Below are positions 30,824 through 40,288 of a stretch of 64,000 nt of DNA, piece after piece (the first letter of the stretch is position 1; the number at the start of each line of letters is the position of its first letter). The DNA lies in the NCBI RefSeq assembly GCF_000377405.1, contig NZ_KB905021.1, positions 420,465-484,464 on the forward strand, in the 5' to 3' direction. The notes under the pieces were generated by a model. It had not been told where the DNA came from, did no database searches, and was given only the letters and a program-made list of their open reading frames with translations. The position numbers and the translations under genes are program-made. The stretch is from Thioalkalivibrio sp. ALE31 (GTDB lineage Bacteria > Pseudomonadota > Gammaproteobacteria > Ectothiorhodospirales > Ectothiorhodospiraceae).

Positions 30824-30886
30824 ACCTGACGCGCGGCCGTGTTCCGCGTTACCCTTACAAGTTCATGTATTAAGAGGGCAAAGCCC

Positions 30887-31369
30887 ATGCAAGTCGCGCA
30901 GAACGCCGTGGTGGCCATCCACTACACCCTGACCAACGACGCTGGCGAGAAGATCGACAGCTCCGAAGGCCGCGAGCCGCTGGCCTACCTGCACGGGAAC
31001 GGCCAGATCGTCCCGGGCCTGGAGAAGGAGCTGGAAGGCAAGGCCGCCGGTGACAAGGTCCAGGCCAAGGTCTCCCCGGCAGAAGGCTATGGCGAGAAGA
31101 TCGATGCCATGGTCCAGGAGATCCCGATGGATGCGTTCCAGGGCGTCGAATCCGTCGAGCCGGGCATGCAATTCCAGGCGCAGACCGAAAATGGCCCGCT
31201 GACCGTCACCGTGACCAAGGTCGAGGGCGATACCGCCACGGTCGACGGGAACCACCCGCTGGCCGGCGAGACCCTGAACTTCGACGTCGAGATCGTCGAG
31301 GTCCGCGAGGCCTCCGCCGAAGAGCTGGAGCACGGCCACGCCCATGGCGAGGGCGGTCACCAGCACTGA
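30887..31369 (+). CDS. FKBP-type peptidyl-prolyl isomerase, SlyD-like
   Basis: A 160-residue isomerase and chaperone of the SlyD group. The FKBP core is residues 1-70 and 125-145, interrupted by an insert-in-flap domain (about 70-125) with the segment EIPMDAFQ. The C-terminal tail (HGHAHGEGGHQH) is rich in His, so nickel binding is possible, but it is much shorter than in E. coli SlyD and has no cysteines. A ribosome-binding site, AGAGGG, precedes the ATG. It lies 105 bp after htpG. Confidence 0.92.
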   Translation: MQVAQNAVVAIHYTLTNDAGEKIDSSEGREPLAYLHGNGQIVPGLEKELEGKAAGDKVQAKVSPAEGYGEKIDAMVQEIPMDAFQGVESVEPGMQFQAQTENGPLTVTVTKVEGDTATVDGNHPLAGETLNFDVEIVEVREASAEELEHGHAHGEGGHQH

Positions 31370-31427
31370 GCGTGCCGGGCCGGCGCCACGCTGGCCTGAC
31401 CACGAGGCGTGAAGGCTCGCCAGTCCG

Positions 31428-31460
31428 ACCCGCTCCGGTGCCGCCGGGGCGGGTTTTTTC
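31428..31460 (+). terminator. terminator after the FKBP gene
   Basis: ACCCGCTCCGG and CCGGGGCGGGT pair, followed by six T. It separates the FKBP gene from the iron-uptake locus. Confidence 0.85.
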
Positions 31461-31512
31461 GTTCCGGGCCCGCCCGATGTGCCGTGCTCGGGGCTTCATT
31501 TCCGATAGTGAT

Positions 31513-31531
31513 ATTGCAAACCATTCTCATT
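31513..31531. promoter_or_regulatory. Fur-like box upstream of tonB
   Basis: The bases read AATGAGAATGGTTTGCAAT on the minus strand, a fair match to the Fur 19-mer built on GATAAT units. It lies about 110 bp before tonB, in front of a TATAGG that could be a -10 box. It suggests repression of the locus by iron-loaded Fur. Confidence 0.6.
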
Positions 31532-31641
31532 CCGTATAGGGTGCCCTCCGTTGATGGCAACGGCGACCGGATCATCCTCCGCGCCCGCCACGATCACCGG
31601 ACCCGGCTGAAGGTGTCCAGTCCTTGCAGCGAGCGTGCTCG

Positions 31642-32604
<963 letters not shown>

Positions 32605-32646
32605 ACGCGTGAGCCCCGCCGCAGGGGCGCCGTCGAGGATGACTGC

Positions 32647-33396
32647 ATGAACGAGTTCGATGTTTTCTACGTGTTTCGCCATGGCGACCCGGTGCTGATC
32701 GCGGTCTTCCTGGTCCTGCTGGTGATGTCGGTGGCGACCTGGGCGATTGCCGCGAGCAAGCTGTTCACGCTGTTCGGTGTGCGCCGCGACAACCGCGCGA
32801 CGCTGGAGGCCTTTGATGCGAGCCAGACGGCGCCGGCCTTTCACGATGCGATCCGTGATCAGCGCGGTCCGCTGGCGGCGATCGGCCAGGAGGCGTTCGC
32901 GGCGTTCGACGACTATCGCGGTGTGCGGGATGGCTCGGACAAGGCCGAGCAGCGTCTGGACGACCACGTGGTGCGCCGAATCCGCCAGGCGATGGACCGC
33001 CAGCTGTTGCGCATGCAGGCCGGCAACATCGTGTTCGCCTCGGTCGGGGCGCTGGCACCGTTCGTCGGGCTTCTGGGTACGGTCTGGGGGATCCACGGCG
33101 CGCTGATCGACATCTCGCAGGAGTCGTCGGTATCCATGGACCTGGTCGCCGGGCCGCTCGGTGAGGCCCTGGTGGCGACGGCCGCCGGTCTGGCCGCGGC
33201 CATTCCGGCGGTCGCATTCTTCAATATCTTCAATCGTTCCCAGCGTCTGCTGCACCAGGATTTCGAGGCCTTCGCGCATGATGTGCATGCCCTGCTGATG
33301 CACTCTGACCTGATGCCGGGCAATGCACGCCAGGCCCGCGACCGCCGTACCGATCCGCATGCGCTGCCGGACGACGGCCTGCATCAGGGGGTATGA
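32647..33396 (+). CDS. exbB: biopolymer transport protein ExbB (MotA/TolQ/ExbB)
   Basis: A 249-residue inner-membrane proton-channel component. Membrane segments are at about residues 15-37 (AVFLVLLVMSVATWAIA), 128-148 (FASVGALAPFVGLLGTVWGI) and 165-190 (LVATAAGLAAAIPAVAFFN). The last two match the MotA_ExbB core, including the PFVGLLGTVWGI and AAIPAV landmarks. It begins 42 bp after tonB and 3 bp before exbD. Confidence 0.94.
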   Translation: MNEFDVFYVFRHGDPVLIAVFLVLLVMSVATWAIAASKLFTLFGVRRDNRATLEAFDASQTAPAFHDAIRDQRGPLAAIGQEAFAAFDDYRGVRDGSDKAEQRLDDHVVRRIRQAMDRQLLRMQAGNIVFASVGALAPFVGLLGTVWGIHGALIDISQESSVSMDLVAGPLGEALVATAAGLAAAIPAVAFFNIFNRSQRLLHQDFEAFAHDVHALLMHSDLMPGNARQARDRRTDPHALPDDGLHQGV

Positions 33397-33399
33397 GCG

Positions 33400-33816
33400 A
33401 TGGCCTTCGGACGCATGGGTGATTCCAACGAGCCGATGTCGGACATGAACGTGATCCCGCTGGTGGATGTGATGCTGGTGCTGCTGGTGATCTTCATCAT
33501 CACCGCGCCGGTGATCACACACTCGGTGGATCTGGATCTTCCCCAGGCCACCAGCGAGCCGGTGGACGAACTGCCCGAAAGCGTCACCCTGGCGCTGGAC
33601 GGGGGTGGCGATCTCTACTGGAACAACGAGCCGATTGCGCTGGAGCAGCTCCCGACGCGCCTGCGCGATGTGCTCGAGACACAACCGGACGTCGCGATCT
33701 ACCTGCGCGCGGACCGCGACACCCGCTACGAGCGGCTGGCCCGGGTGATGGCCGAGGTGCGCCAGTCCGGGGTGGGCCGCATGGCCTTCGTCTCCGAACC
33801 GGAGGGGGAACGATGA
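33400..33816 (+). CDS. exbD: biopolymer transport protein ExbD
   Basis: A 138-residue partner of ExbB. One membrane helix carries the proton-handling Asp23 in NVIPLVDVMLVLLVIFIITA. The periplasmic domain follows, with family marks LPQATSE and VAIYLRADRDTRYE. Its stop codon overlaps the hemP start (ATGA). Confidence 0.95.
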   Translation: MAFGRMGDSNEPMSDMNVIPLVDVMLVLLVIFIITAPVITHSVDLDLPQATSEPVDELPESVTLALDGGGDLYWNNEPIALEQLPTRLRDVLETQPDVAIYLRADRDTRYERLARVMAEVRQSGVGRMAFVSEPEGER

Positions 33817-33986
33817 ATTCCGGCTCTTCTGAATCGGTCAAGCCCGCCGCCCGCGAGCAGACGGGCCCGCGCGAGATCGCCAGCGAACAGTTGCTGGGAC
33901 CCGCGCGGCAGATCCGCATCTGCCACCGTGGCGAGTGGTACACCTTGCGCCGCACCGCGAACGACAAGCTGATCCTGACCAAGTAG
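33813..33986 (+). CDS. hemP: hemin uptake protein HemP
   Basis: A 57-residue protein, easily missed because of its size. The HemP signature is at the C-terminus: QIRICHRGEWYTLRRTANDK followed by LILTK. HemP proteins are small and linked to heme or iron uptake loci; in some bacteria they act as regulators of heme receptor genes. It overlaps exbD by 4 bp and precedes the receptor gene by 146 bp, so it belongs to the iron-uptake operon. Confidence 0.9.
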   Translation: MNSGSSESVKPAAREQTGPREIASEQLLGPARQIRICHRGEWYTLRRTANDKLILTK

Positions 33987-34132
33987 AGCCACACGAAACA
34001 CCCGTCACGGTCCGTACCGTGACACCTGCCAGCCAGGGGAGCCCCTCCCTCAGCCAGCCTCCAATCCGTCACCGATCCGCGGCGTCTCGACGTCCGGGCG
34101 GTATTGATACTGGCTATTCAAGGGAGACCACC

Positions 34133-36358
34133 ATGGCTCGAAACCACCAGCCGACCCACCGAACCGAACCGCGAGCAACGCGTTCGCCCATCCACGGCGC
34201 CTGGAAACGGCGGGCGATCGTGCTCGCGATCGCCGGGGTCGCGGGTATTCCCGCGCTCCATGCCCAGGAAGCCGACCCAGGGACAGTCCCCGAACCCGAG
34301 GTCCGGCTTGCGCCGGTCCAGATTCTCGGGGATGTGACCGCGACACAGCGGCTGCCCGGTTCGGCGGCCGTTGTGGGGCGTGAACAGCTGGAAACTGAAG
34401 GGACCACCGATATCCATCAGGCGCTCAAGACGGTGCCCGGCGTCTATGTCCGAGAGGAGGATGGCGCGGGCCTGCGGCCGAATATCGGTATCCGGGCGGC
34501 GCCGCCGGGGCGCAGCAGCAAGGTGACCCTGATGGAGGACAACGTGCTGATCGCGCCGGCACCGTACTCCAACCCGGCGGCCTACTATTTCCCGACCACG
34601 AAGCGGATCCACGAGATCGAGGTACTGAAGGGAGCGCCATTGCTGCGCCATGGCCCCCAGACGACCGGGGGGGTGATCAACCTGGTGTCCACGCCACTCC
34701 CCCGCGAACGCGAAGGGTCCATCGAGGCGGTGGTGAACGATCGCGGCGGCACCGATGTGCATGCCATGTTTGGCGACCGTTCCGGCGACTGGAGCTACAT
34801 GATCGAGACGGTCCAGCGGGACGGGGCCGGTTTCAAGGACATCGATCGCAGCAACCGGGATACCGGGTACGACATCCAGGACTATGTCGGAAAACTGCGC
34901 TGGGAGGGTGAGCGCCAGAGCATCGAGACCAAGATCCAGTATTCGGAGGAGACCTCGAACGAGACCTACCTCGGTCTGACCGACGAGGATTTCGCGCGGG
35001 ACCCCAACCGGCGATACGGCCTTTCCGAGATCGACCAGATGAATAACGATCACCTCGGGCTGAGCCTGACGCACGACATCGACTGGTCGGATCGCGTACG
35101 CATGACCACCACCCTGTACCGCAACGAATTCGCGCGTAACTGGTTCAAACTTGGTGGCGGCAGTGCATTTATCGACGACGCCAACCAGGGGGGTGCCACC
35201 GCGCAGCGGATCCTCCGGGGCGAGGAGGATGTTGCGGACCTGACGTATCGCAACAACAACCGCGAGTATGTCTCCGAGGGTGTCCAGACCGAGTTGAGCA
35301 TGGACTTCGGGGACCACTGGCTGCGCGCGGGTGCCCGCTATCATCAGGACGAGATGGATCGGTTCCAGCCGGATGATATCTATGACCAGGTGAACGGCTC
35401 GCTGGTCTACCAGGATACGATCCAGCCGACGGGCAGCAACAACCGGTTCGAGGATGCCAAGGCCTGGAGTTTCTGGGTGGCCGACGAGTGGTACGTGAAC
35501 GATCGGCTGACCGCCAACCTCCTGCTGCGCTACGAGGACGTCGAGACCTCGCGTACTCAATACGGCGACGCGCAGCGCACGGTTGTGGACTCCCGGCGTT
35601 CCAATTCGAGCAGCATCTGGTTGCCCGGGGCCTCGCTTACCTATGACGTGACGGATCGCTGGCAGGTCCTTGCCGGCGTACACCGGGGATTTGCCCCCCT
35701 GGGCGGCGGTGCGACCGAGGAACAGGATCCGGAAACCAGCACCAACTGGGAACTGGGTGCCCGTTATCAGGGTGATAACGCCTTCGTCGAGGCCATCGGC
35801 TTCTACAGCGATTTCTCCGACTTCGTGCAGAACTGCTCGATCGCCACGCCCTGCTCGGACGGATCCACCTCCGGGACGTTCACTACCGGAGAGGCGGTGA
35901 TTTCCGGTCTGGAACTGCGTACGTCCACAAGCATGGATCTCGGCAGCTTCCGGGCCCCGCTGGAGGCTAGCTATACCTACACCAGCGCCGAATACAGCGC
36001 GGACAACGCGGTTTCCGGTGTGCAGAAGGGAGACCGCCTGCAGGCGATCCCGCGTCACCAGTTCAGTCTGCGCGCGGGGCTCGAGCATGGCAGTGGCTGG
36101 AACAACTACGCCATCCTGAAGTACATCGACGAGACCTGCAGCAGTGACGGCTGTAATCGTGCGTCGGGCGGCTTCAATCGCACCGAGTCGCTGACCACGC
36201 TGGACCTGGTAAGCCGATATCCGCTGGGCAAGGATACCGACTTGTTCGTGCGCGCCACCAATGTGCTGGACGAGCAGAGCATCATCTCGCGGTATCCGGA
36301 CGGGGCCCGGCCCAATGAGCCGCGCACCTTCTCGGTGGGCCTGAAGCACCGCTTCTGA
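34133..36358 (+). CDS. TonB-dependent outer membrane receptor, FecA-like
   Basis: A 741-residue receptor. After a long N-terminal signal (about residues 1-45, ending LHAQ) comes a TonB-box-like segment, LAPVQILG, then the plug domain (about 65-190) with QALKTVPGVYVREE and PLLRHGPQTTGGVINLVSTP. The rest is a 22-strand barrel ending in Phe (VGLKHRF). GGGAG precedes the ATG. Neighbouring tonB, exbBD and hemP suggest ferric-siderophore or heme transport. The plug sequence is closest to FecA and iron receptors, and two cysteine pairs (NCSIATPC, CSSDGC) lie in barrel loops. The ligand is not decidable. Confidence 0.9.
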   Translation: MARNHQPTHRTEPRATRSPIHGAWKRRAIVLAIAGVAGIPALHAQEADPGTVPEPEVRLAPVQILGDVTATQRLPGSAAVVGREQLETEGTTDIHQALKTVPGVYVREEDGAGLRPNIGIRAAPPGRSSKVTLMEDNVLIAPAPYSNPAAYYFPTTKRIHEIEVLKGAPLLRHGPQTTGGVINLVSTPLPREREGSIEAVVNDRGGTDVHAMFGDRSGDWSYMIETVQRDGAGFKDIDRSNRDTGYDIQDYVGKLRWEGERQSIETKIQYSEETSNETYLGLTDEDFARDPNRRYGLSEIDQMNNDHLGLSLTHDIDWSDRVRMTTTLYRNEFARNWFKLGGGSAFIDDANQGGATAQRILRGEEDVADLTYRNNNREYVSEGVQTELSMDFGDHWLRAGARYHQDEMDRFQPDDIYDQVNGSLVYQDTIQPTGSNNRFEDAKAWSFWVADEWYVNDRLTANLLLRYEDVETSRTQYGDAQRTVVDSRRSNSSSIWLPGASLTYDVTDRWQVLAGVHRGFAPLGGGATEEQDPETSTNWELGARYQGDNAFVEAIGFYSDFSDFVQNCSIATPCSDGSTSGTFTTGEAVISGLELRTSTSMDLGSFRAPLEASYTYTSAEYSADNAVSGVQKGDRLQAIPRHQFSLRAGLEHGSGWNNYAILKYIDETCSSDGCNRASGGFNRTESLTTLDLVSRYPLGKDTDLFVRATNVLDEQSIISRYPDGARPNEPRTFSVGLKHRF

Positions 36359-36392
36359 GACCCCCGAACGGGGTTTGCATGTGCCTCCGATT

Positions 36393-36421
36393 GGCCGCGG
36401 CGTTGTCCGCGGCCTTTTTTA
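36393..36421 (+). terminator. terminator of the receptor gene
   Basis: GGCCGCGG and CCGCGGCC pair around CGTTGT, followed by six T. It lies 35 bp after the receptor stop codon. Confidence 0.9.
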
Positions 36422-36587
36422 TGGATCGGTTTCCGCGGGTGTGCATCACAGTTTGCAGGCGCAGGGGCCGAACGAATCGAACCAACGGCGCTCAACCGGG
36501 CCTTAGAGCCGAGTGTCCCGACGGCGGGTGATCCGCCCGTGCGTAGGGAATGATCCGGAACGGACTGCAACGGTAAAGGAGAACACC

Positions 36588-36776
36588 ATGTGGAAATCAC
36601 GACTGACGATTCTGATGCTTGCCCTGATGATGGCGCTGGGCAGCGCGACCCTCGCGGGCTGTGACAATCAGGGCCCGGCGGAAGAGGCCGGCGAGAACAT
36701 CGACGACGCCATGGACGATGCTGGCGACGCGATGGAGGATGCCGGGGACGAGATGGAGGATACCTTCAGCAACTGA
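36588..36776 (+). CDS. small acidic lipoprotein, unknown function
   Basis: A 62-residue protein with a lipobox LAGC (Cys25) after a hydrophobic signal. The mature part of about 37 residues is an acidic helix with a near-repeat: NIDDAMDDAGDAMEDAGDEM. The spacing of Ala, Met and Gly suggests an amphipathic helix or coiled coil. AAAGGAG precedes the start and a strong terminator follows. I do not recognise a named family. Confidence 0.75.
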   Translation: MWKSRLTILMLALMMALGSATLAGCDNQGPAEEAGENIDDAMDDAGDAMEDAGDEMEDTFSN

Positions 36777-36797
36777 TCCCGGCTGACCCGAAACAAA

Positions 36798-36834
36798 AAG
36801 CCCCGGCACGCGCGGCGTGCCGGGGCTTTTTTGC
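36798..36834 (+). terminator. terminator between two lipoprotein genes
   Basis: AGCCCCGGCACG pairs with CGTGCCGGGGCT, preceded by A and followed by six T. The A-run and T-run let it work for both the rightward lipoprotein gene and the leftward one. Confidence 0.9.
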
Positions 36835-36872
36835 TTTATCCGGATTGGACGCCCCTGCAGGGCGTCCGGGGG

Positions 36873-37127
36873 TCAGAAGTTGCCGTCACCCTCCGGTTCC
36901 ATGCCGCCATCGGACGGGGGTTGCTGCATCTCGCCCTCCTGCGGCGGCTCCTGCATGCTCCCTTCGGGTGGCGGGGCGCTCTGCATGCCGCCTTCACCGC
37001 CCTCGGGCTGTTCCTGCATCTGTTGTTCCTCGAACTCGTCCATGCCCATGTCGCCGTCGGAGCAGCCCATCAGAAGTACAAAGGGTGCGATGGCCGCGGC
37101 GGCCAGGATCCTGGTGGAATGCTTCAT
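36873..37127 (-). CDS. small Gln/Glu/Pro/Met-rich lipoprotein
   Basis: An 84-residue protein with a signal peptide and lipobox LLMGC (Cys22). The mature chain is low in complexity: acidic Met and Glu at first, then repeats of GSMQEPPQ and GEMQQPPSDGGM type. CAGGAG lies upstream of the ATG. It faces the acidic lipoprotein gene. No family recognised; likely a disordered envelope protein. Confidence 0.65.
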   Translation of the reverse strand: MKHSTRILAAAAIAPFVLLMGCSDGDMGMDEFEEQQMQEQPEGGEGGMQSAPPPEGSMQEPPQEGEMQQPPSDGGMEPEGDGNF

Positions 37128-37333
37128 GGAAACTCCTGTCCATTGAGGTGGATGTAAACGCGCAACTGCGTTCACACCTCTCGACCCTTGAGCCCCCTCC
37201 GGTGTTTCGGGAAATTCATCACAGCTTTGCGTTTCGCCCGGGGCGTGGTTTCTGTCACGCATCCTCGTGCGGTTTGTCGACGGCCCTTCGCGGGGTCGCT
37301 AGAGTGAGACAAAGGCAATTCCGGACGGCAGTG

Positions 37334-38011
37334 ATGGCGCAATCCTCTTCGCAAGAATCTCTCCTGGAGCAGGCTCGCAATGCCTGGGCCCGCGGCGAAC
37401 ACGCCGTCGCGATGACCCTCTGGCGGCAGGGGGCCGAGGCCGGGGACCCGCAGTGCGCCTTCAACCTGGGGGTCCTGCTGGATGAGGGGCAGCACCTGCC
37501 GCGGGATCCCCTCGAGGCCGCGCAGTGGTATCAGCGTTCGGCCGAGGCCGGGTTCCCGGATGCCGCCTTCAACCTGGCCGTCCTGTTCGAGCAGGGGGAC
37601 GGCCTGGAGGCGAACCCCAACGAGGCGGCCCGCTGGTTCCATATTGCCGCGGAGCGCGGGAATGCCCAGGCGATGTTCAACCTGGGGCTCAAGTTCGACG
37701 AGGGCCGGGGCCTGCCGCAGGATGCGGAACAGGCGGCCCAGTGGTATCTGCTGGCGGCCGAGGCCGGCGAGGGGCGCGGTGCAGCCAATCTCGCGCGGCT
37801 GTTCGCGATGGGCGAGGGCGTGGAACGCTCCGATGTGTCGGCGTTCAAGTGGTATGCGATCGCGGCGGAGATGGGGATTGCGAGCGCGGCGCGTTACCGC
37901 GAGCGCGTGGCGCGCGAGCTGAGCCCCGACGAGCGCCTGCACGCGGGCGAACGCGCCCAGGAGTGGCTGCAGAACCAGGCACAGGCCAAGGCAGCGCCGC
38001 GCCTGCAGTAG
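37334..38011 (+). CDS. Sel1-repeat protein
   Basis: A 225-residue protein built of four to five Sel1-like repeats of 36 residues. Repeat cores include CAFNLGVLLDEG, AAFNLAVLFEQGDG and AMFNLGLKFDEGRG, each followed by an AAQWY- or AARWF-type helix. No signal peptide or membrane segment is seen, so a cytosolic scaffold role is likely. The start is MAQSSS at ATG 37334; the reading frame stays open far upstream without a better start. Confidence 0.85.
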   Translation: MAQSSSQESLLEQARNAWARGEHAVAMTLWRQGAEAGDPQCAFNLGVLLDEGQHLPRDPLEAAQWYQRSAEAGFPDAAFNLAVLFEQGDGLEANPNEAARWFHIAAERGNAQAMFNLGLKFDEGRGLPQDAEQAAQWYLLAAEAGEGRGAANLARLFAMGEGVERSDVSAFKWYAIAAEMGIASAARYRERVARELSPDERLHAGERAQEWLQNQAQAKAAPRLQ

Positions 38012-38194
38012 CCGGCACGGCCGCCTGTCAGGGATGCAACCTGAAGGAAGCGCCGGGATCTCGCGAGCCGATCGCCACGGCGCTGCGCGCCTCGCGATTA
38101 CGGCTGATCGGTGCTGTTGGTGTTCGGGATGACGAGAGCGTGGGGGTGGCGTGTCACGCAGGGACTGAGGGCACTGCGTCATGACCCCAACGCG

Positions 38195-38265
38195 CTTCTT
38201 CCGATCTTCCGGGCCTTCCTGTGAAGCGCTGTGGACCTTCTTCGTGCGCTCCGCGGAGGGCTAGA
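38195..38265. repeat. partial copy of the CACCACGAAG palindrome family
   Basis: CTTCCGATCTTCC, then CTTCCTGTGAAGCG and CTTCTTCGTGCGCTC correspond in order to the right half of the elements at 50171, 58761 and 60761. The left half is missing. The flanking bases 38030-38130 hold short hairpins but no gene. Confidence 0.5.
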
Positions 38266-38695
38266 CCACCACGTTCAGTTCGCGGCGTGGCTCCTCGGCC
38301 GGCCCGGCCAGGCTGACCGCGAGTTCCACGCGGCGGCGCAGGGCCTCGACACCGACGCCGCCCAGCACGCCACCGTCCGGCGCCGCGGCCCCTTCGGCGT
38401 CATTGCCACTGCGGAAGGCCTCGATCTGGGCCGCGACCCGGGCCCGCGAGGCCATCTCCTGTTCCGAGCGCGGGGGGAAGGCCAGGCCCTGGTCCTGTTC
38501 GGCATCGCCGCGGCGGTTCTCGTCCTGTTCCGCGCGATCCTCGATCGGGCGGCGGGCCTCGCCGGCCTCGGGGTCGTTCAGCGGGCGATCGAAATCGGCC
38601 GGGGTGGAGAGCTGCCCCAGGCCCAGCCGGTCGCTGCCGGTCGGGCGTGTGCCGACCGGTACCGCAGCAGACGGGTTGGTGACCGGGACTTCCAT
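38261..38695 (-). CDS. hypothetical protein
   Basis: A 144-residue polar protein. No signal peptide or membrane segment is seen. The middle is low in complexity with many Glu, Arg, Asp and Ala (DRAEQDENRRGDAEQDQG), and the C-terminal third (GVGVEALRRRVELAVSLAG) could form a helix. The next gene upstream on the same strand is the rod-protein-like orphan. A good AGGAGG lies 16 bp before the ATG, further than normal, so the start may be slightly wrong. Confidence 0.5.
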   Translation of the reverse strand: MEVPVTNPSAAVPVGTRPTGSDRLGLGQLSTPADFDRPLNDPEAGEARRPIEDRAEQDENRRGDAEQDQGLAFPPRSEQEMASRARVAAQIEAFRSGNDAEGAAAPDGGVLGGVGVEALRRRVELAVSLAGPAEEPRRELNVVV

Positions 38696-38748
38696 CGCGT
38701 AACTCGGCGAGCCTCCTGGTAAGGCGTGTTCTCAGGCGTTGCCCGGAT

Positions 38749-38964
38749 TCAGGCGCGTACGTCCAGCAACGAGCCGATCATCCGGTCCTCGGCCTGCAGG
38801 GTCTTCACCGAGGCCTCGACCTGATTCTGGCTGGCGATCATGCCCACCTGGGCACCCATACTCTCGCGACTGCCCGCGTTCTCGGTGGCCACCGTGTGGG
38901 CCTGCTGGCGCATGCTGGTCATGCCCTTCTGGATGCCCGCGAGGGAGTGGCTGGCGTCGATCAT
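38749..38964 (-). CDS. small protein like the C-terminus of flagellar rod/hook proteins
   Basis: A 71-residue helical protein whose last 25 residues (NQVEASVKTLQAEDRMIGSL then LDVRA) closely resemble the C-terminal Flg_bbr_C segment of FlgG, FlgC and similar rod or hook proteins, whose termini form a coiled coil. The N-terminal rod-protein segment is absent. The middle has a Gln and Ala-rich helix. No flagellar gene is nearby. It may be a remnant or a stand-alone partner. It lies 53 bp upstream of the hypothetical gene on the same strand. Confidence 0.55.
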   Translation of the reverse strand: MIDASHSLAGIQKGMTSMRQQAHTVATENAGSRESMGAQVGMIASQNQVEASVKTLQAEDRMIGSLLDVRA

Positions 38965-39054
38965 GTGCGTGAACCTGTCCGGTAAACCTGTAACTCGTTG
39001 ACCCGATTATAGATCAATTAGTTGCATTTCACCGCCCGGCGGCTCCGCGCCGGG

Positions 39055-40188
39055 TCAGGCGGGGGCGAGCAGGGCCTGCAGGCGGGCGTGCACCGCGGCG
39101 CGTGCGCCGGACTGGCGGGACTGCCATTCAGCGAGGCGTGCGCGCCGTGCCGCCGGGTCGATCCCCTCCGCGAGGCGCGCGAGCACCTCGTCGGCCACCT
39201 GCTCGGGGTCCTCGCCGCGGGCGACGAGGCCGGTGTGCTCGGCGGCGATACGCAGTCGCGTGGCGGCATCCGGGTGGCGTTCATGCTCCGCCGGGCCGCA
39301 GATGACCGCGCTGCCACAGGCCAGCGGCAGGCCCAGGTCGGGCGGGGTCTCGCTGGCGGCCAGGGTGCCGCCCGGCAGGGTCACCTGGGCGCAGGTGTAG
39401 GCGGCGTGCAGCGTCTCCGGATCCTCGATGTAGTAGACCCGGTTCTTGCGCGGCACGAAGGAGGTCATAAAGCGGTTGTGGCGGATGATCGGCAGCGAGT
39501 ACTTGATGGCGTCGCGATAGACCGGCTCGTGACGGGCCGGGTCCGCGGGAGCCAGCAGCAGGATGGCCGCGCTCTTGCGCAGAACCGCGAACAGCACGGC
39601 AAACGCGAAGGCCTCCTCGCCCGGGCCGGTATTGGGTGCCAGCAGGATCGGATGGCCCTTTTCGTGGTATTCGCGAAAGCGTTCGCAGAATCCGCTGGAG
39701 TCGGACGGCGGGGCCGGCAGTTCCACCGCCCCGGCGAGCGGGTCGCCGATCACTTCGGCGATCCCGGGGGCCGGGGCGTCTTCGCGCGCCGCGAACACGG
39801 CATCCCACTCGACACCCCCGGTGTCGCCCTCGGCATTCACCCAGATGCGCGGTGCATGGAGCGAGGCCAGTGCGGGGCCCAGGTCGTGCTCGCCGGCCCG
39901 CAGGGGCCCGATGACCACGACGGCGCGCGGCCGCAGCCGCGCCAGACGCGGGGCCGCCAGGTCCGGGCGCATCGCCAGCGCCGGGGTGGCATCCATCAAG
40001 CCGGCCGCCTCGCGGTCATGGCCGCAGTCGGTGACCCCCAGCGTGATCGGCCCGACGGCGTCGGCCAGCTCCGCGAGCCAGTCGGCGGCCGTCTCGAGGG
40101 TGGCCCGCGGGGCGAGGATCAGGATGCGCCCGCCGCTGTCGCCGGGGACGGAGCGGGCGGTGATCCAGGCAGACAAACGTGCGAACAT
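39055..40188 (-). CDS. GT-B-fold protein like 3-deoxy-D-manno-octulosonate transferase
   Basis: A 377-residue protein with two Rossmann-like halves, as in WaaA (KdtA) and related glycosyltransferases. The C-terminal half has YYIEDPETLHAAYTCAQV and a glycine-rich LPGGTLAASE where KdtA has its conserved donor-site region. The C-terminal helix bundle (ARRARLAEWQSRQS) is also typical. The N-terminal membrane anchor of WaaA is missing. I cannot say if it is the true transferase for lipid A core or a paralogue. It diverges from the next gene. Confidence 0.6.
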   Translation of the reverse strand: MFARLSAWITARSVPGDSGGRILILAPRATLETAADWLAELADAVGPITLGVTDCGHDREAAGLMDATPALAMRPDLAAPRLARLRPRAVVVIGPLRAGEHDLGPALASLHAPRIWVNAEGDTGGVEWDAVFAAREDAPAPGIAEVIGDPLAGAVELPAPPSDSSGFCERFREYHEKGHPILLAPNTGPGEEAFAFAVLFAVLRKSAAILLLAPADPARHEPVYRDAIKYSLPIIRHNRFMTSFVPRKNRVYYIEDPETLHAAYTCAQVTLPGGTLAASETPPDLGLPLACGSAVICGPAEHERHPDAATRLRIAAEHTGLVARGEDPEQVADEVLARLAEGIDPAARRARLAEWQSRQSGARAAVHARLQALLAPA

Positions 40189-40288
40189 GGCGGGCTGGTA
40201 TCCGGTGGTCGGGCGAGCGCCGCATTATACGAGGCGGCATGCCGCGCCCGCCACGGCCGGGCTTTGTGTCTTAAAGGGGAATTGCGCG

